The notes beneath the pieces were generated by a model, which was not told the DNA's origin, did no database searches, and worked only from the letters and a program-made list of their open reading frames with translations. Below, piece after piece: positions 52,538 to 60,677 of a stretch of DNA of 64,000 nt (the stretch's first letter is position 1; each line of letters starts with the position of its first letter). A program made the translations under genes and the position numbers. The stretch spans positions 62,001 to 126,000 of the forward strand of contig NZ_JASHJC010000013.1 in the NCBI RefSeq assembly GCF_030733385.1. Reading direction: 5' to 3'. The DNA is from Roseovarius sp. MMSF_3359. GTDB taxonomy: Bacteria > Pseudomonadota > Alphaproteobacteria > Rhodobacterales > Rhodobacteraceae.

Positions 52538-53758
52538 ATGGGTAAACGGGCGCAGCTTCTCAAGATCTGGCTGGATATTCGGGCAAGCTATTGGTTCTTG
52601 CCCTCGCTTTTGGTGATCTGCGGGCTGCTCCTTGCCGGGGTTACCGATTGGCTGGACCACAATGTCGGATACTTCCCGTTGGAATTGCCCGACACATTGC
52701 TGGACACGCAGTCGGAAGGCGCGCGGTCGACACTCGCCGTCATCGCACAATCCATCATCGGGGTCACGGGGGTGATGTTTTCGATGACGATCGTTGCCGT
52801 GTCCTTCGCCTCGGGCAATTTCGGCCCCCGGCTCATCGGCAATTTCATGCGGGATCGGGGCAACCAATGGAGTCTGGGTATTCTCATCTCCACGTTCGTC
52901 TATGCAATTTTCGTTCTGCGATCCGTGCAGGACGGTGTCGATGGCGGCGCCGAACAATTCGTACCGCAGTATTCGCTGATCGTGGCGCTGTTGCTGACGC
53001 TGGTCTGCGTGTTCACAATGATCTACTTCGTCCACCACGTCCCTGAAACCATCAATGTTAGCAGGATCTCGGCCAACCTCGGTGCGAAACTCGAAGATCA
53101 AGTCCGGCAATTGATCGACGCCCAGGAGGATGCGTTTGAACCCGAACTGTTACCGGAACGGCCGCCGGACCACACCATTGCTGCCGGCTCATCCGGATAT
53201 ATCCAGACCTGTTATGTCAGCCGTCTGGAGGAACTGGCGGAAGAAAACGCGTGGCACATTCAGATGCTGCCTGCGGTCGGAGATTTCGTAACCGAAGTAA
53301 CTGATGTATTTCGCTTGTGGGCCGATGCCCCCCTTGATGACGACGCGCTCAGCGACTTGGCGGATTGTTTCGCCATCGGATCAGAACGGACAGAAAACCA
53401 GAACCCGGCTTTCCTTGCCAATCAACTGGTCGAGATGGCGGCAAGGGCATTGTCACCCGGCGTGAACGATCCCTATACGGCGATGGATTGCCTCAATCGC
53501 ATGCATGCGGCTTTGACCGTTGCATCGGCCTACAAAGGCGGTCTGTCGCCCCACCAACGTGACCGCGTCAAAATCCCGAAACTGGACTTTGACGCACTGT
53601 TTGCCGAGACATTCCCGCTGTGCCGGGAATACGTCAAACCAGACGATCTGACGAGGCGGCACGCGGTCAGCTTGCTCGAAACGCTGGAACAATCCGTCCG
53701 CGAGGAAGACGGCGCCGTTATTCGGCGTGAGGTGTCACGGCTCAGCGACGACACCTGA
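52538..53758 (+). CDS. DUF2254 membrane protein
   Basis: 406 aa. Four membrane helices in the first half (about 18-38, 65-90, 110-128, 142-165) with the family pattern SIIGVTGVMFSMTIVAVSFASGNFGPRL; the soluble second half includes AARALSPGVNDPYTAMDCL. Family function unknown; often near channels. It begins at the base after the MscS stop, so the pair is one operon under the EcfG-type promoter. Confidence 0.9.
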   Translation: MGKRAQLLKIWLDIRASYWFLPSLLVICGLLLAGVTDWLDHNVGYFPLELPDTLLDTQSEGARSTLAVIAQSIIGVTGVMFSMTIVAVSFASGNFGPRLIGNFMRDRGNQWSLGILISTFVYAIFVLRSVQDGVDGGAEQFVPQYSLIVALLLTLVCVFTMIYFVHHVPETINVSRISANLGAKLEDQVRQLIDAQEDAFEPELLPERPPDHTIAAGSSGYIQTCYVSRLEELAEENAWHIQMLPAVGDFVTEVTDVFRLWADAPLDDDALSDLADCFAIGSERTENQNPAFLANQLVEMAARALSPGVNDPYTAMDCLNRMHAALTVASAYKGGLSPHQRDRVKIPKLDFDALFAETFPLCREYVKPDDLTRRHAVSLLETLEQSVREEDGAVIRREVSRLSDDT

Positions 53759-53826
53759 ACGTTCCCTGCCGAAAGCCATGCCACGCAAGTGCACCTCGTG
53801 ATGCCTACTGTGTCTCGATAAACCCC

Positions 53827-53852
53827 GGAACAAAGACATGCCACTGCACGTT
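53827..53852 (+). promoter_or_regulatory. EcfG-type stress promoter of the small membrane-protein gene
   Basis: GGAAC (53827-53831), 17 nt, CGTT (53849-53852), an exact consensus match 33 nt before the ATG at 53886. Confidence 0.65.
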
Positions 53853-53885
53853 TATCTTCCAAGCTGACACATCTTGGAGATTGAC

Positions 53886-54056
53886 ATGCAAGCCGACTCA
53901 CTGGTTATCGCCCTGGCAATATTTACCATCACCGCGGTCGGGGTCTTCGCCCTCATCAGCAAGATCCGCACGCAGCGGCGCTTGCGGGAGGAGAACTCAA
54001 CCAAGTCCACCCTGGCCGCTGATAAGCGCTCAGATGGCGATCCTGCCGACGTCTGA
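53886..54056 (+). CDS. Small single-helix membrane protein
   Basis: 56 aa: one membrane helix (about 5-25, SLVIALAIFTITAVGVFALI), then a basic segment (KIRTQRRLREE) and a hydrophilic tail. A TTGGAG ribosome site precedes the ATG. The EcfG-type promoter just upstream supports that it is a real, stress-induced gene. No family recognised. Confidence 0.65.
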   Translation: MQADSLVIALAIFTITAVGVFALISKIRTQRRLREENSTKSTLAADKRSDGDPADV

Positions 54057-54510
54057 CAGGCCCCAGAAAGACCATTTTCTGTCTGAAAATGGCAGATTGG
54101 CCGGCTTGAGAGACCGGGATTGCGATCGCCCGCCGCAGAGGGCTGACGGAGAGGTTCTGAGAAGAACGCTCCCCACCGAGTAATCGATGGGGAGCAAAAT
54201 GCCATCGGTATCAGGCGGGAACACACATACCGAAAAGCGTGTGAGTGGTGCGTGTACACCGAGCACAGGGGAACCCGGTCTTTTGAACCTGTAATGGGCT
54301 AACCGATCTCATCAATAAAAGTTCCGCGGCGGGTAGCGACTTCTGCACATCAGGTTTTCAACGGAGACCCCCTGGGTCAAGTCTCCCGACCGGCAAGCGT
54401 TCTGATGGCCCAGATTTCGGTATCACCGCAAAGGCCTGGTTCGAGGTAGTCGCCGAAGGGTCTTTCCCCGACCGTTCACCTTAGCCGCACAGAAAGGAGA
54501 GTCGGCACGA
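54057..54510. other. Intergenic region with two hairpins
   Basis: About 450 nt. Hairpin 1 (54072-54079 with 54085-54092, CCATTTTC/GAAAATGG, 5-nt loop) could end the preceding small gene. Hairpin 2 (54168-54175 with 54188-54195, GCTCCCCA/TGGGGAGC, 12-nt loop) is of unknown role. No gene seen. Confidence 0.5.
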
Positions 54511-54903
54511 TCAATCGGTGCCATTCTCCCAGGCTTCAGACGATTTCGAGACCGTGCTCATCGCCTCTTCAACATTTGTCAGCTGCTCCTGGCAGGCCTC
54601 CTCATCGCCGGCATCCATGGCTTCCTTGGCGGCCACCAGATATTCATCCACGGCCTCGGGGCTTGGCGGTTTCCCAAACCAATTCTCTGTCGGCTGGGCA
54701 TCGCTCGCACTGACATCTACAGAACCGTCGGTCGTCTGAACGGAAACTTCTTCAGCTTCGCCCAACTCGGATTTCGCCGCTTCCCAGGCCTTGGTTACCT
54801 CTGGCATCCGCGTGGCGCAGGTCTGAGACCCATCTGATGTTGCCAAGGCTGGTCCCGCGGCACACAGCATCGACATCGCAAAGGTCATGTTCAGGAATCT
54901 CAT
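54511..54903 (-). CDS. Small secreted acidic protein
   Basis: 130 aa with a signal peptide (about 1-22, AGPALATS), then an acidic, helical mature part (VTKAWEAAKSELGEAEEV, EYLVAAKEAMDAGDEEACQEQL) with two Cys that could form a disulfide. AGAGGGGAG ribosome site before the ATG at 54903. Not recognised. A GGAAC-N16-AGTT element lies about 30-55 nt upstream on this strand, close to the EcfG pattern. Confidence 0.7.
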   Translation of the reverse strand: MRFLNMTFAMSMLCAAGPALATSDGSQTCATRMPEVTKAWEAAKSELGEAEEVSVQTTDGSVDVSASDAQPTENWFGKPPSPEAVDEYLVAAKEAMDAGDEEACQEQLTNVEEAMSTVSKSSEAWENGTD

Positions 54904-55065
54904 GGTGGTCTCCCCTCTGTTATCCGGGAATAAAACTGCCGGCGCTTGAATTGGTTCCAGCCGTGGCACGACAATCCGGTAAAGCGATGGCGCGCGTCTC
55001 CCCCACGGTGTCGATGTTGGATCTGTTTTACAAGTTCGCCAAAACCTCTGCAGACATGGCAAGTA

Positions 55066-55320
55066 TCATGCACCGCGCTGTTGATCCCTGAGCTTATCCA
55101 ACTCGATCAATGCGTTACGTAGATCATCGGTTGTGGCCGGGTCGTCACCCGTTTCCATACCTTCGGCGGCCGCATCAATCTTCTGCTCGATCTCGTCGGC
55201 GAGAGACCGCAGAACTTTCTCTTTGTCGTCGAGTGACAGCTTCTCATCGTCCAAGATCTGTTTCGGTGCCTCGTAGTATTGCGATGGGTTGGCAATCCGG
55301 TCTTTGACATAGGTACTCAT
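55066..55320 (-). CDS. Small soluble charged protein
   Basis: 84 aa, predicted helical and acidic: STYVKDRIANPSQYYEAP, then LDDKEKVLRSLADEIEQKIDAA and LRNALIELDKLRDQQ. The YVKDRIANPSQYY start is distinctive, but the family is unknown to me. Start at ATG 55320 with AAAGGGAG upstream; the open frame upstream is not supported. Confidence 0.65.
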   Translation of the reverse strand: MSTYVKDRIANPSQYYEAPKQILDDEKLSLDDKEKVLRSLADEIEQKIDAAAEGMETGDDPATTDDLRNALIELDKLRDQQRGA

Positions 55321-55838
55321 TTGCTCCCTTTCTCTGCCTATCGGGTCGATCCCAGGCGCAACCGAAATTGTCATTGGGATCGAAGCGTTGTCGTTTCTCG
55401 GTTTCATTAAACCCAATGCCTGGAGATGCGTGCGGTTCCCCGCGCGGGATGCAAACTTTGCGGCATGGCGGGGTTTTGCAAACAGCAGGCTTTGTTCGGC
55501 CATGGCGGTTGCGCCTGCGGGGCGAGGCCCGACCTAAGCAATACCCTGGAAGAGCTGGGACGTGATTTCCCGTCCGAAATCCGAGTTCAGGGCCGGTGAT
55601 GATCCAGACCTTTGTTCTCCACGCCCCCCAAGACAACGATGCACGACCAAGTCTCCCAAGGTTTTTGGTCCTTCATGGCAAGGCGTAAGCGTCATTGCCC
55701 GCTCTCACGCATTCCAATCGCAATCCGGATCAGGAACTTTTTTCGGCGTGATCGGTTGTGCCTGCATCAACCGCAGCAAGGACTGACGCGAAGAGTCGTC
55801 ATCAGGGCTGCACCATGAGTTGGAAAGAGGAGCACGTT
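55321..55838. other. Intergenic region between divergent stress-type genes
   Basis: About 520 nt. Two near-matches to the EcfG promoter are present: minus strand GGAAC-N16-CATT (55439-55415) toward the 84-aa gene and plus strand GGAAC-N16-GGTT (55733-55757) toward the secreted-protein gene. Each has one mismatch. No gene seen. Confidence 0.35.
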
Positions 55839-56366
55839 ATGAAACTGCTGAAAACAACTGCACTGCTGTGCGCAACGGCTTTGGTATCGACCCCAGCACT
55901 CGCTGCGGATACAGAGCTGTCAAATGTCGAAGTTGTGGTCGATTTGTCCGCAATTGACGGCAGCAACGCGCTGAGCTATTGGCCCGATCTGGAAAAGGAT
56001 CTTGCCGCCGCTTTGACAGAGCGCGCAGCGGTTGACCCTGTCTCCGAAGCGCCCCGAATCCGCGTTGAGATCAACAAGATTTCCGTCGACGGCGACACCC
56101 TTCTGGCTGACTCGGGCGAGTTCAACCGGATGGAAGGCACCGTAGTCATCTACGAAAGTCTGAACTCCGACGGGTCGACTGTGAAAACGACGGGCGATGA
56201 GCGCCTGAACAGCTTCCCCGTACGCCTGAGCGCGCAGACGGCCGACACACCCATCGAGGAAGGATGGACGATGTATGTGCCGCCCAGCAAGGACAAGTTC
56301 TACAGCGTGATGGTGGACACTTACGCAGACACAGTTCTTGAGCGTGTGGAAGATAAACAGAACTGA
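55839..56366 (+). CDS. Secreted hypothetical protein
   Basis: 175 aa with a signal peptide (about 1-22, STPALAAD). The mature part looks like a small alpha/beta domain: VEVVVDLSAIDGSNALSYW, then PRIRVEINKISVDGDTLLADSGEFNRMEGTVV and FYSVMVDTYADTVLERV. No family assigned. AGAGGAG ribosome site before the ATG at 55839. Confidence 0.7.
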   Translation: MKLLKTTALLCATALVSTPALAADTELSNVEVVVDLSAIDGSNALSYWPDLEKDLAAALTERAAVDPVSEAPRIRVEINKISVDGDTLLADSGEFNRMEGTVVIYESLNSDGSTVKTTGDERLNSFPVRLSAQTADTPIEEGWTMYVPPSKDKFYSVMVDTYADTVLERVEDKQN

Positions 56367-56660
56367 TGGTTCTGACCGCAAGGTGAAAGTGTTCGACGGT
56401 TGGTGACGACCACTTCCCCACCGTCCAACACATCGCTCCAAGCAGCATCCATCCGTTCGAATGCTGAGCTTGATATGTTCGGCGAAGAGAGTGCTGCCGG
56501 CTTTTGGGCCGGCGGCTCTGCCTGTTGCCTAGCCGATCAGGGGAGCAAGCATCGTTGTGCCACGAAGTTGAAAGGTCACTGCGTCCAGCATGCACAGAAT
56601 GAGATGCGCTCTCGTGCGACGCGCCCACCGCGAACCCGACAAAGCGAAAGGAAAACTGCA

Positions 56661-57062
56661 ATGCCGAATTTTCACTCCGGGACAGTCACCGAAATCGCTA
56701 CGGAGGCTCCAGACGTCTATGCTTTCAGGTTTTCAGGGCATCTGGACGACGATACAGCCGAGGAGCTGGCGGAATACATGAACCACGCGTTTGATCGGCA
56801 CGAGAAGGTCAACATGCTGATGGACCTGACCGATTTTTCGGGGAGCGATTGGGACGCGATATTGGACTATGATGTCGTCCGCTCACGCCTGAGATCGCTG
56901 TCGCATGTCAACAGATACGCGGTGATTGGCGCTCAGGAACGCGCGGAAACGATGATCAGTATCGCCGACAAACTCCTGCCGGTGGAGGCAAAGGCGTTTG
57001 ATACATCAGAAGCCGACGCGGCATGGGCCTTTGTCGGCACTGTCCCGTCGAAGGCAGCATGA
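56661..57062 (+). CDS. STAS/SpoIIAA-like protein
   Basis: 133 aa, similar to the SpoIIAA-like (DUF3478) family: FRFSGHLDDDTAEELAEYMNHAF, then VNMLMDLTDFSGSDWDAILDYDVV and NRYAVIGAQERAETMISIADKLLP. These proteins have a STAS fold; some bind lipids. No phosphorylatable Ser is obvious. AAAGGA ribosome site before ATG 56661. The topoisomerase gene follows by 9 nt, likely one operon. Confidence 0.8.
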   Translation: MPNFHSGTVTEIATEAPDVYAFRFSGHLDDDTAEELAEYMNHAFDRHEKVNMLMDLTDFSGSDWDAILDYDVVRSRLRSLSHVNRYAVIGAQERAETMISIADKLLPVEAKAFDTSEADAAWAFVGTVPSKAA

Positions 57063-57071
57063 CAATCGGTC

Positions 57072-58031
57072 ATGGCGCATAACCTCGTTTATGTGACGGA
57101 CAGCGACCCCGGGATCACCCGTCGACGTTGTGGGACGGGATTTTCGTACATTGCGCCAGACGGCACCACGATCGCGAGAGGCCCCGAACGCACCAGGCTG
57201 GAAGCTCTTGCGGTTCCGCCTGCCTACGACGATGTCTGGATGTGTCCCTTTGATTACGGCCACATCCTCGCAACAGGTCGGGACGCAAGGAAGAGAAAGC
57301 AGTACAAGTACCACCCCGACTGGGAGGCCACCAGATCGGAGACGAAATTCGGCCAGCTTGTTGATTTCGGACGCGTTCTGCCCCGCATTCGCCGACGCGC
57401 AAAGCGGGATCTGCAGAAGCCACCAGGCAGCGTCGACTTTGCCCTGGCGTCTGCTGTCACGCTGATCGACAAACTGTCGCTTCGGGTGGGTCACGAAACC
57501 TACGTACAAGAAAACGGAAGCTATGGTGCGCTCACACTTCGCAACCGTCACCTAAGGCTGAAAGACAGAACGCTTCATCTTTCATTTCGGGCGAAAGGTG
57601 GCACACGGGTCCGGCGCCAGATCAACGACCGCAGTCTCCAGCGCCTTCTTGGCAAAATCAACGACCTTCCAGGGGCAACCCTTTTATCATGGGTCGACGA
57701 CGATGAGCAGGCACGCACGCTATCGTCGCAAAGCCTGAATACGTATCTCTGCGATGCTGCCGATGATGATTTTCTCACTGCCAAAACCTTCCGAACGTGG
57801 TCCGGTACCGTTGCCGCGTTCGAAGTCGCAGAAACCGGAGAGGCATCGATCAAAGACATGGCCGAGGCCGCCGCGAAGAGGTTGCATAACACCGTCACGG
57901 TGGCGCGTAACAGTTACATCCACCCGAAGGTGATCGGCCTTGCAAATGACTCTCCTCCGGAGTTGAAGGCAGATAAGCTCTCGGGTCTCTACGCGAGCGA
58001 ACAAAGGTTGCTGGCATATCTTGCGGCTTGA
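57072..58031 (+). CDS. DNA topoisomerase IB (poxvirus-type)
   Basis: 319 aa. It relaxes supercoils through a 3'-phosphotyrosyl intermediate. Catalytic residues are visible: Arg138 (LRVGHETY), Lys175 (FRAKGG), Arg241 (KTFRTWSGT) and Tyr282 (ARNSYIHP). Length fits the bacterial poxvirus-like family. It follows the STAS-like gene closely in a stress-gene region, consistent with a role in DNA protection rather than housekeeping. Confidence 0.93.
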   Translation: MAHNLVYVTDSDPGITRRRCGTGFSYIAPDGTTIARGPERTRLEALAVPPAYDDVWMCPFDYGHILATGRDARKRKQYKYHPDWEATRSETKFGQLVDFGRVLPRIRRRAKRDLQKPPGSVDFALASAVTLIDKLSLRVGHETYVQENGSYGALTLRNRHLRLKDRTLHLSFRAKGGTRVRRQINDRSLQRLLGKINDLPGATLLSWVDDDEQARTLSSQSLNTYLCDAADDDFLTAKTFRTWSGTVAAFEVAETGEASIKDMAEAAAKRLHNTVTVARNSYIHPKVIGLANDSPPELKADKLSGLYASEQRLLAYLAA

Positions 58032-58186
58032 AGCGGCCAGCACATCAAAGAACCGGTAACAGGCGTGCTTGGACGCCACGGATGCCCGGGCTGAGCATTC
58101 GATATGTTTGGTTCCCTCCCTGCCGACTGTCGTCTCTGACGAAACCGTCCGGAGATCACCAGGAGTGTTCAGATTGAATTCTACGG

Positions 58187-58211
58187 GGAACCAAACCGGG
58201 CCGGACGTGTT
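58187..58211 (+). promoter_or_regulatory. Weak EcfG-like promoter
   Basis: GGAAC (58187-58191), 16 nt, TGTT (58208-58211), one mismatch, about 130 nt before the small gene at 58343. It lies in a 311-nt intergenic stretch in which I see nothing else. Confidence 0.3.
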
Positions 58212-58342
58212 GTTCCTAAAGACGCCGCCATTGAACAGGCACGGGTTTGTCAGGTGCAAAACGTCAAGGAAAGGCTGACGGCCGCATCCAAAACGCACGC
58301 CGCCCGAGACCCCTTGCCCAGATCCAGAAGGAAGATCAAAAA

Positions 58343-58555
58343 ATGTCTAAAATTCAGTATGATGAGCATCTCGCAGACCTCAAGGGATCGAAACAGCACC
58401 ACGATCTGAAGAACCGTCCGGGTGAAGCTGGCGACCCGAACCATGCAGAGAACGACGGGGAACTGTCTGATGAAGTGGCATCCGCGATCGCTGAGGGCGA
58501 AGGGGACACGCAAATCGCCGACGCTCTGCGGGAAGCTGCGGAAAAAGACGGCTAA
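58343..58555 (+). CDS. Small hydrophilic protein
   Basis: 70 aa, highly charged, probably disordered: MSKIQYDEHLADLKGSKQHH, NRPGEAGDPNHAENDGEL, then a helix DEVASAIAEGEGDTQIADAL. GAAGGAAGA ribosome site before the ATG. No family recognised; composition is like hydrophilic stress proteins. Confidence 0.6.
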   Translation: MSKIQYDEHLADLKGSKQHHDLKNRPGEAGDPNHAENDGELSDEVASAIAEGEGDTQIADALREAAEKDG

Positions 58556-58761
58556 GAAGCCTGTGCAACTATTCGGAGCCAAGTGTGATTTCATCACGCG
58601 AGAGGAGCGATGCGCAAGCCATCCTCCTACGGGTCTCGAGATGGAGCGGAAGCAGGAAGCCACACCGATACCGTGTGGGAGAGAACATCGGCTTTGAGAA
58701 ATGAGCGATGTTTCATTCCGCCATCTAAAACCGAATACGCCCCTCGGGGAGAGGAGACGAA

Positions 58762-59235
58762 ATGAAAGACCATAAGTCAGGACTGCCAGAGGGAGCTTGG
58801 GTGATCATCGCCGACGGTGAGAAAGCCCTGTTTCTGCGCAATATCGGCGATGAAATCGACATGAACCTCGACGTTGTGCGGAAGGAAGAGCAGGACAATC
58901 CAAAGGCGCAGGACTGGGCTGCCAACCGGCCTGGTCGCTTCAACGACGGACCGAGCGTTCACCGCTCTGCCGTTGATGACACCGATTGGCACGAGCTCGA
59001 GAAAGAGCGCTTTGCCAAAGAAATCGCGGACCGACTTTATAAACTTTCCTGCCGCGGAGCGTTCGAGAAACTGGCCATCGCGGCAAGCCGGGTGGTCTTA
59101 AGCGAGCTGCGCAACGAGCTGCATTCGGAGGTGCAGTCAAAGGTCATCTTGGACGTGCCGAAAGTTCTCACCAACCACCCTCTCGATGAAATCGAAAAAG
59201 CAGTGGCACGCGCACTGACCGAGACAGCGGATTAA
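58762..59235 (+). CDS. Host-attachment-like family protein
   Basis: 157 aa with the pattern of proteins named for plant-host attachment: WVIIADGEKALFLRNIGD at the start, RFAKEIADRLYKLSCRGAFEKLAIAASRVVLSELR in the middle and VILDVPKVLTNHPLDEIEKAV at the end. Related to the baeRF/eRF1-like fold group. Biochemical function unknown. Here it sits among stress and DNA-repair genes rather than attachment genes. Confidence 0.85.
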   Translation: MKDHKSGLPEGAWVIIADGEKALFLRNIGDEIDMNLDVVRKEEQDNPKAQDWAANRPGRFNDGPSVHRSAVDDTDWHELEKERFAKEIADRLYKLSCRGAFEKLAIAASRVVLSELRNELHSEVQSKVILDVPKVLTNHPLDEIEKAVARALTETAD

Positions 59236-59441
59236 GGTCTACCTGGGGCGGTGCGAAGGTCGGGAGCACGTCGCCGCCCGTAAAGGAATTGTGGTTTGAC
59301 GTCGCAAATGCCGTGCTTTGGCCCTCATTGACTGAGAGAAAAAGCCACGTCGTCGCGGTTCAGTCCCTCGGCCGATGCATTTTTTCGCCCTCAGTGTCGT
59401 AGATGATAGCGTGCGCGTGAGAAAGAACATATCATGAACAT

Positions 59442-60677
59442 ATGACACGAATCGATCTCAAACAAAAACTGGCCATCCTTTCCGACGCCGCCAAGTATGA
59501 TGCTTCCTGTGCGTCCAGTGGCACAACCAAACGTCATTCACGTGATGGCAAAAGCATCGGCTCGACAGAAGGCTCTGGCATATGTCACGCCTACGCGCCA
59601 GACGGCCGTTGCATCAGCCTCTTGAAGATCCTTATGACTAACTTTTGCATCTATGATTGCGCCTATTGCGTGAACCGGGTCTCTTCGAATGTCAGGCGCG
59701 CCCGATTTACGGTTGATGAGGTTGTCACCCTCACAACGGAATTCTACCGGCGCAATTATATCGAGGGGTTGTTTCTTTCGTCCGGGATCATCCGCTCGCC
59801 GGACGAGACGATGAGTGACATGGTCGAGATTGCGCGCCGCCTGCGCCATGATCTGGCGTTCAAGGGCTATATTCACCTCAAGACGATCCCCGACGCCTCG
59901 CAAGAGTTGATCGACCAAGCGGCGCTTCTTGCCGATCGCATTTCGATCAATGTGGAATTGCCCACGGACGCGAGTGTGAAGGCCTACGCACCGGAAAAGG
60001 ATCCAGCGACGATCCGCAAGGCGATGGCCAGGATCCGCCTCGGGCGTGAAGAACGGAAAGAGAAAAGCTGGCGCGGGAAGCGCGGCGCCAAGTTCGCGCC
60101 AGCGGGACAATCCACGCAGATGATCGTTGGTGCTGACGGATCGACGGATCGCACGATCCTGGGACAGGCCGCCGGTCTCTATGGCAGTTACGGGCTCAAG
60201 CGGGTGTATTACTCCGCGTTTTCGCCCATTCCGGATGCGTCCAGGTCCTTGCCCCTTATCCGTCCACCGCTTGAGCGAGAGCATCGGCTTTATCAGGCCG
60301 ACTGGCTGCTGCGCTTCTATGGATTTGACTTGGACGAGATTACCTCGGTCTCACCAACCGGAAATCTGGACCTGGAGGTGGACCCCAAACTCGCCTGGGC
60401 GCTCGGCAACCGTCATCTGTTCCCGGTCGACGTCAATCGTGCCGACCGCGAAATGCTCCTCAGGGTTCCGGGTTTCGGCACGAAGACCGTCCGGCGTCTT
60501 CTTGCAACCCGGCGTCATCGAACCGTCGGCTATGACGATCTGCACCGGATGGGCGCACGCATGGCGCATGCCAAACCCTTTATCACAGCACGCGGTTGGA
60601 CACCGGGCGCGGTGACGGATTGTGTTGACCTACGCGCGCGCTTCGCAAAGCCGCCGGAGCAACTGGTGTTGTTCTGA
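59442..60677 (+). CDS. Putative DNA modification/repair radical SAM protein
   Basis: 411 aa. The 4Fe-4S/SAM motif is CxxxCxxC at Cys69, 73 and 76 (CIYDCAYC). The barrel includes LFLSSGIIRSPDETM and DRISINVELP. A C-terminal helix-hairpin-helix (PVDVNRADREMLLRVPGFG) suggests DNA binding. It overlaps the next gene (TGATG) and is a usual partner of the DUF4130 protein. Likely a DNA-lesion repair or modification enzyme; the reaction is not established. Confidence 0.9.
   Translation: MTRIDLKQKLAILSDAAKYDASCASSGTTKRHSRDGKSIGSTEGSGICHAYAPDGRCISLLKILMTNFCIYDCAYCVNRVSSNVRRARFTVDEVVTLTTEFYRRNYIEGLFLSSGIIRSPDETMSDMVEIARRLRHDLAFKGYIHLKTIPDASQELIDQAALLADRISINVELPTDASVKAYAPEKDPATIRKAMARIRLGREERKEKSWRGKRGAKFAPAGQSTQMIVGADGSTDRTILGQAAGLYGSYGLKRVYYSAFSPIPDASRSLPLIRPPLEREHRLYQADWLLRFYGFDLDEITSVSPTGNLDLEVDPKLAWALGNRHLFPVDVNRADREMLLRVPGFGTKTVRRLLATRRHRTVGYDDLHRMGARMAHAKPFITARGWTPGAVTDCVDLRARFAKPPEQLVLF

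Noticed and set aside
51938-53110. 390-codon minus-strand frame opposite the MscS and DUF2254 genes
   Set aside because: Spans two clear plus-strand genes; composition is typical of an antisense shadow.
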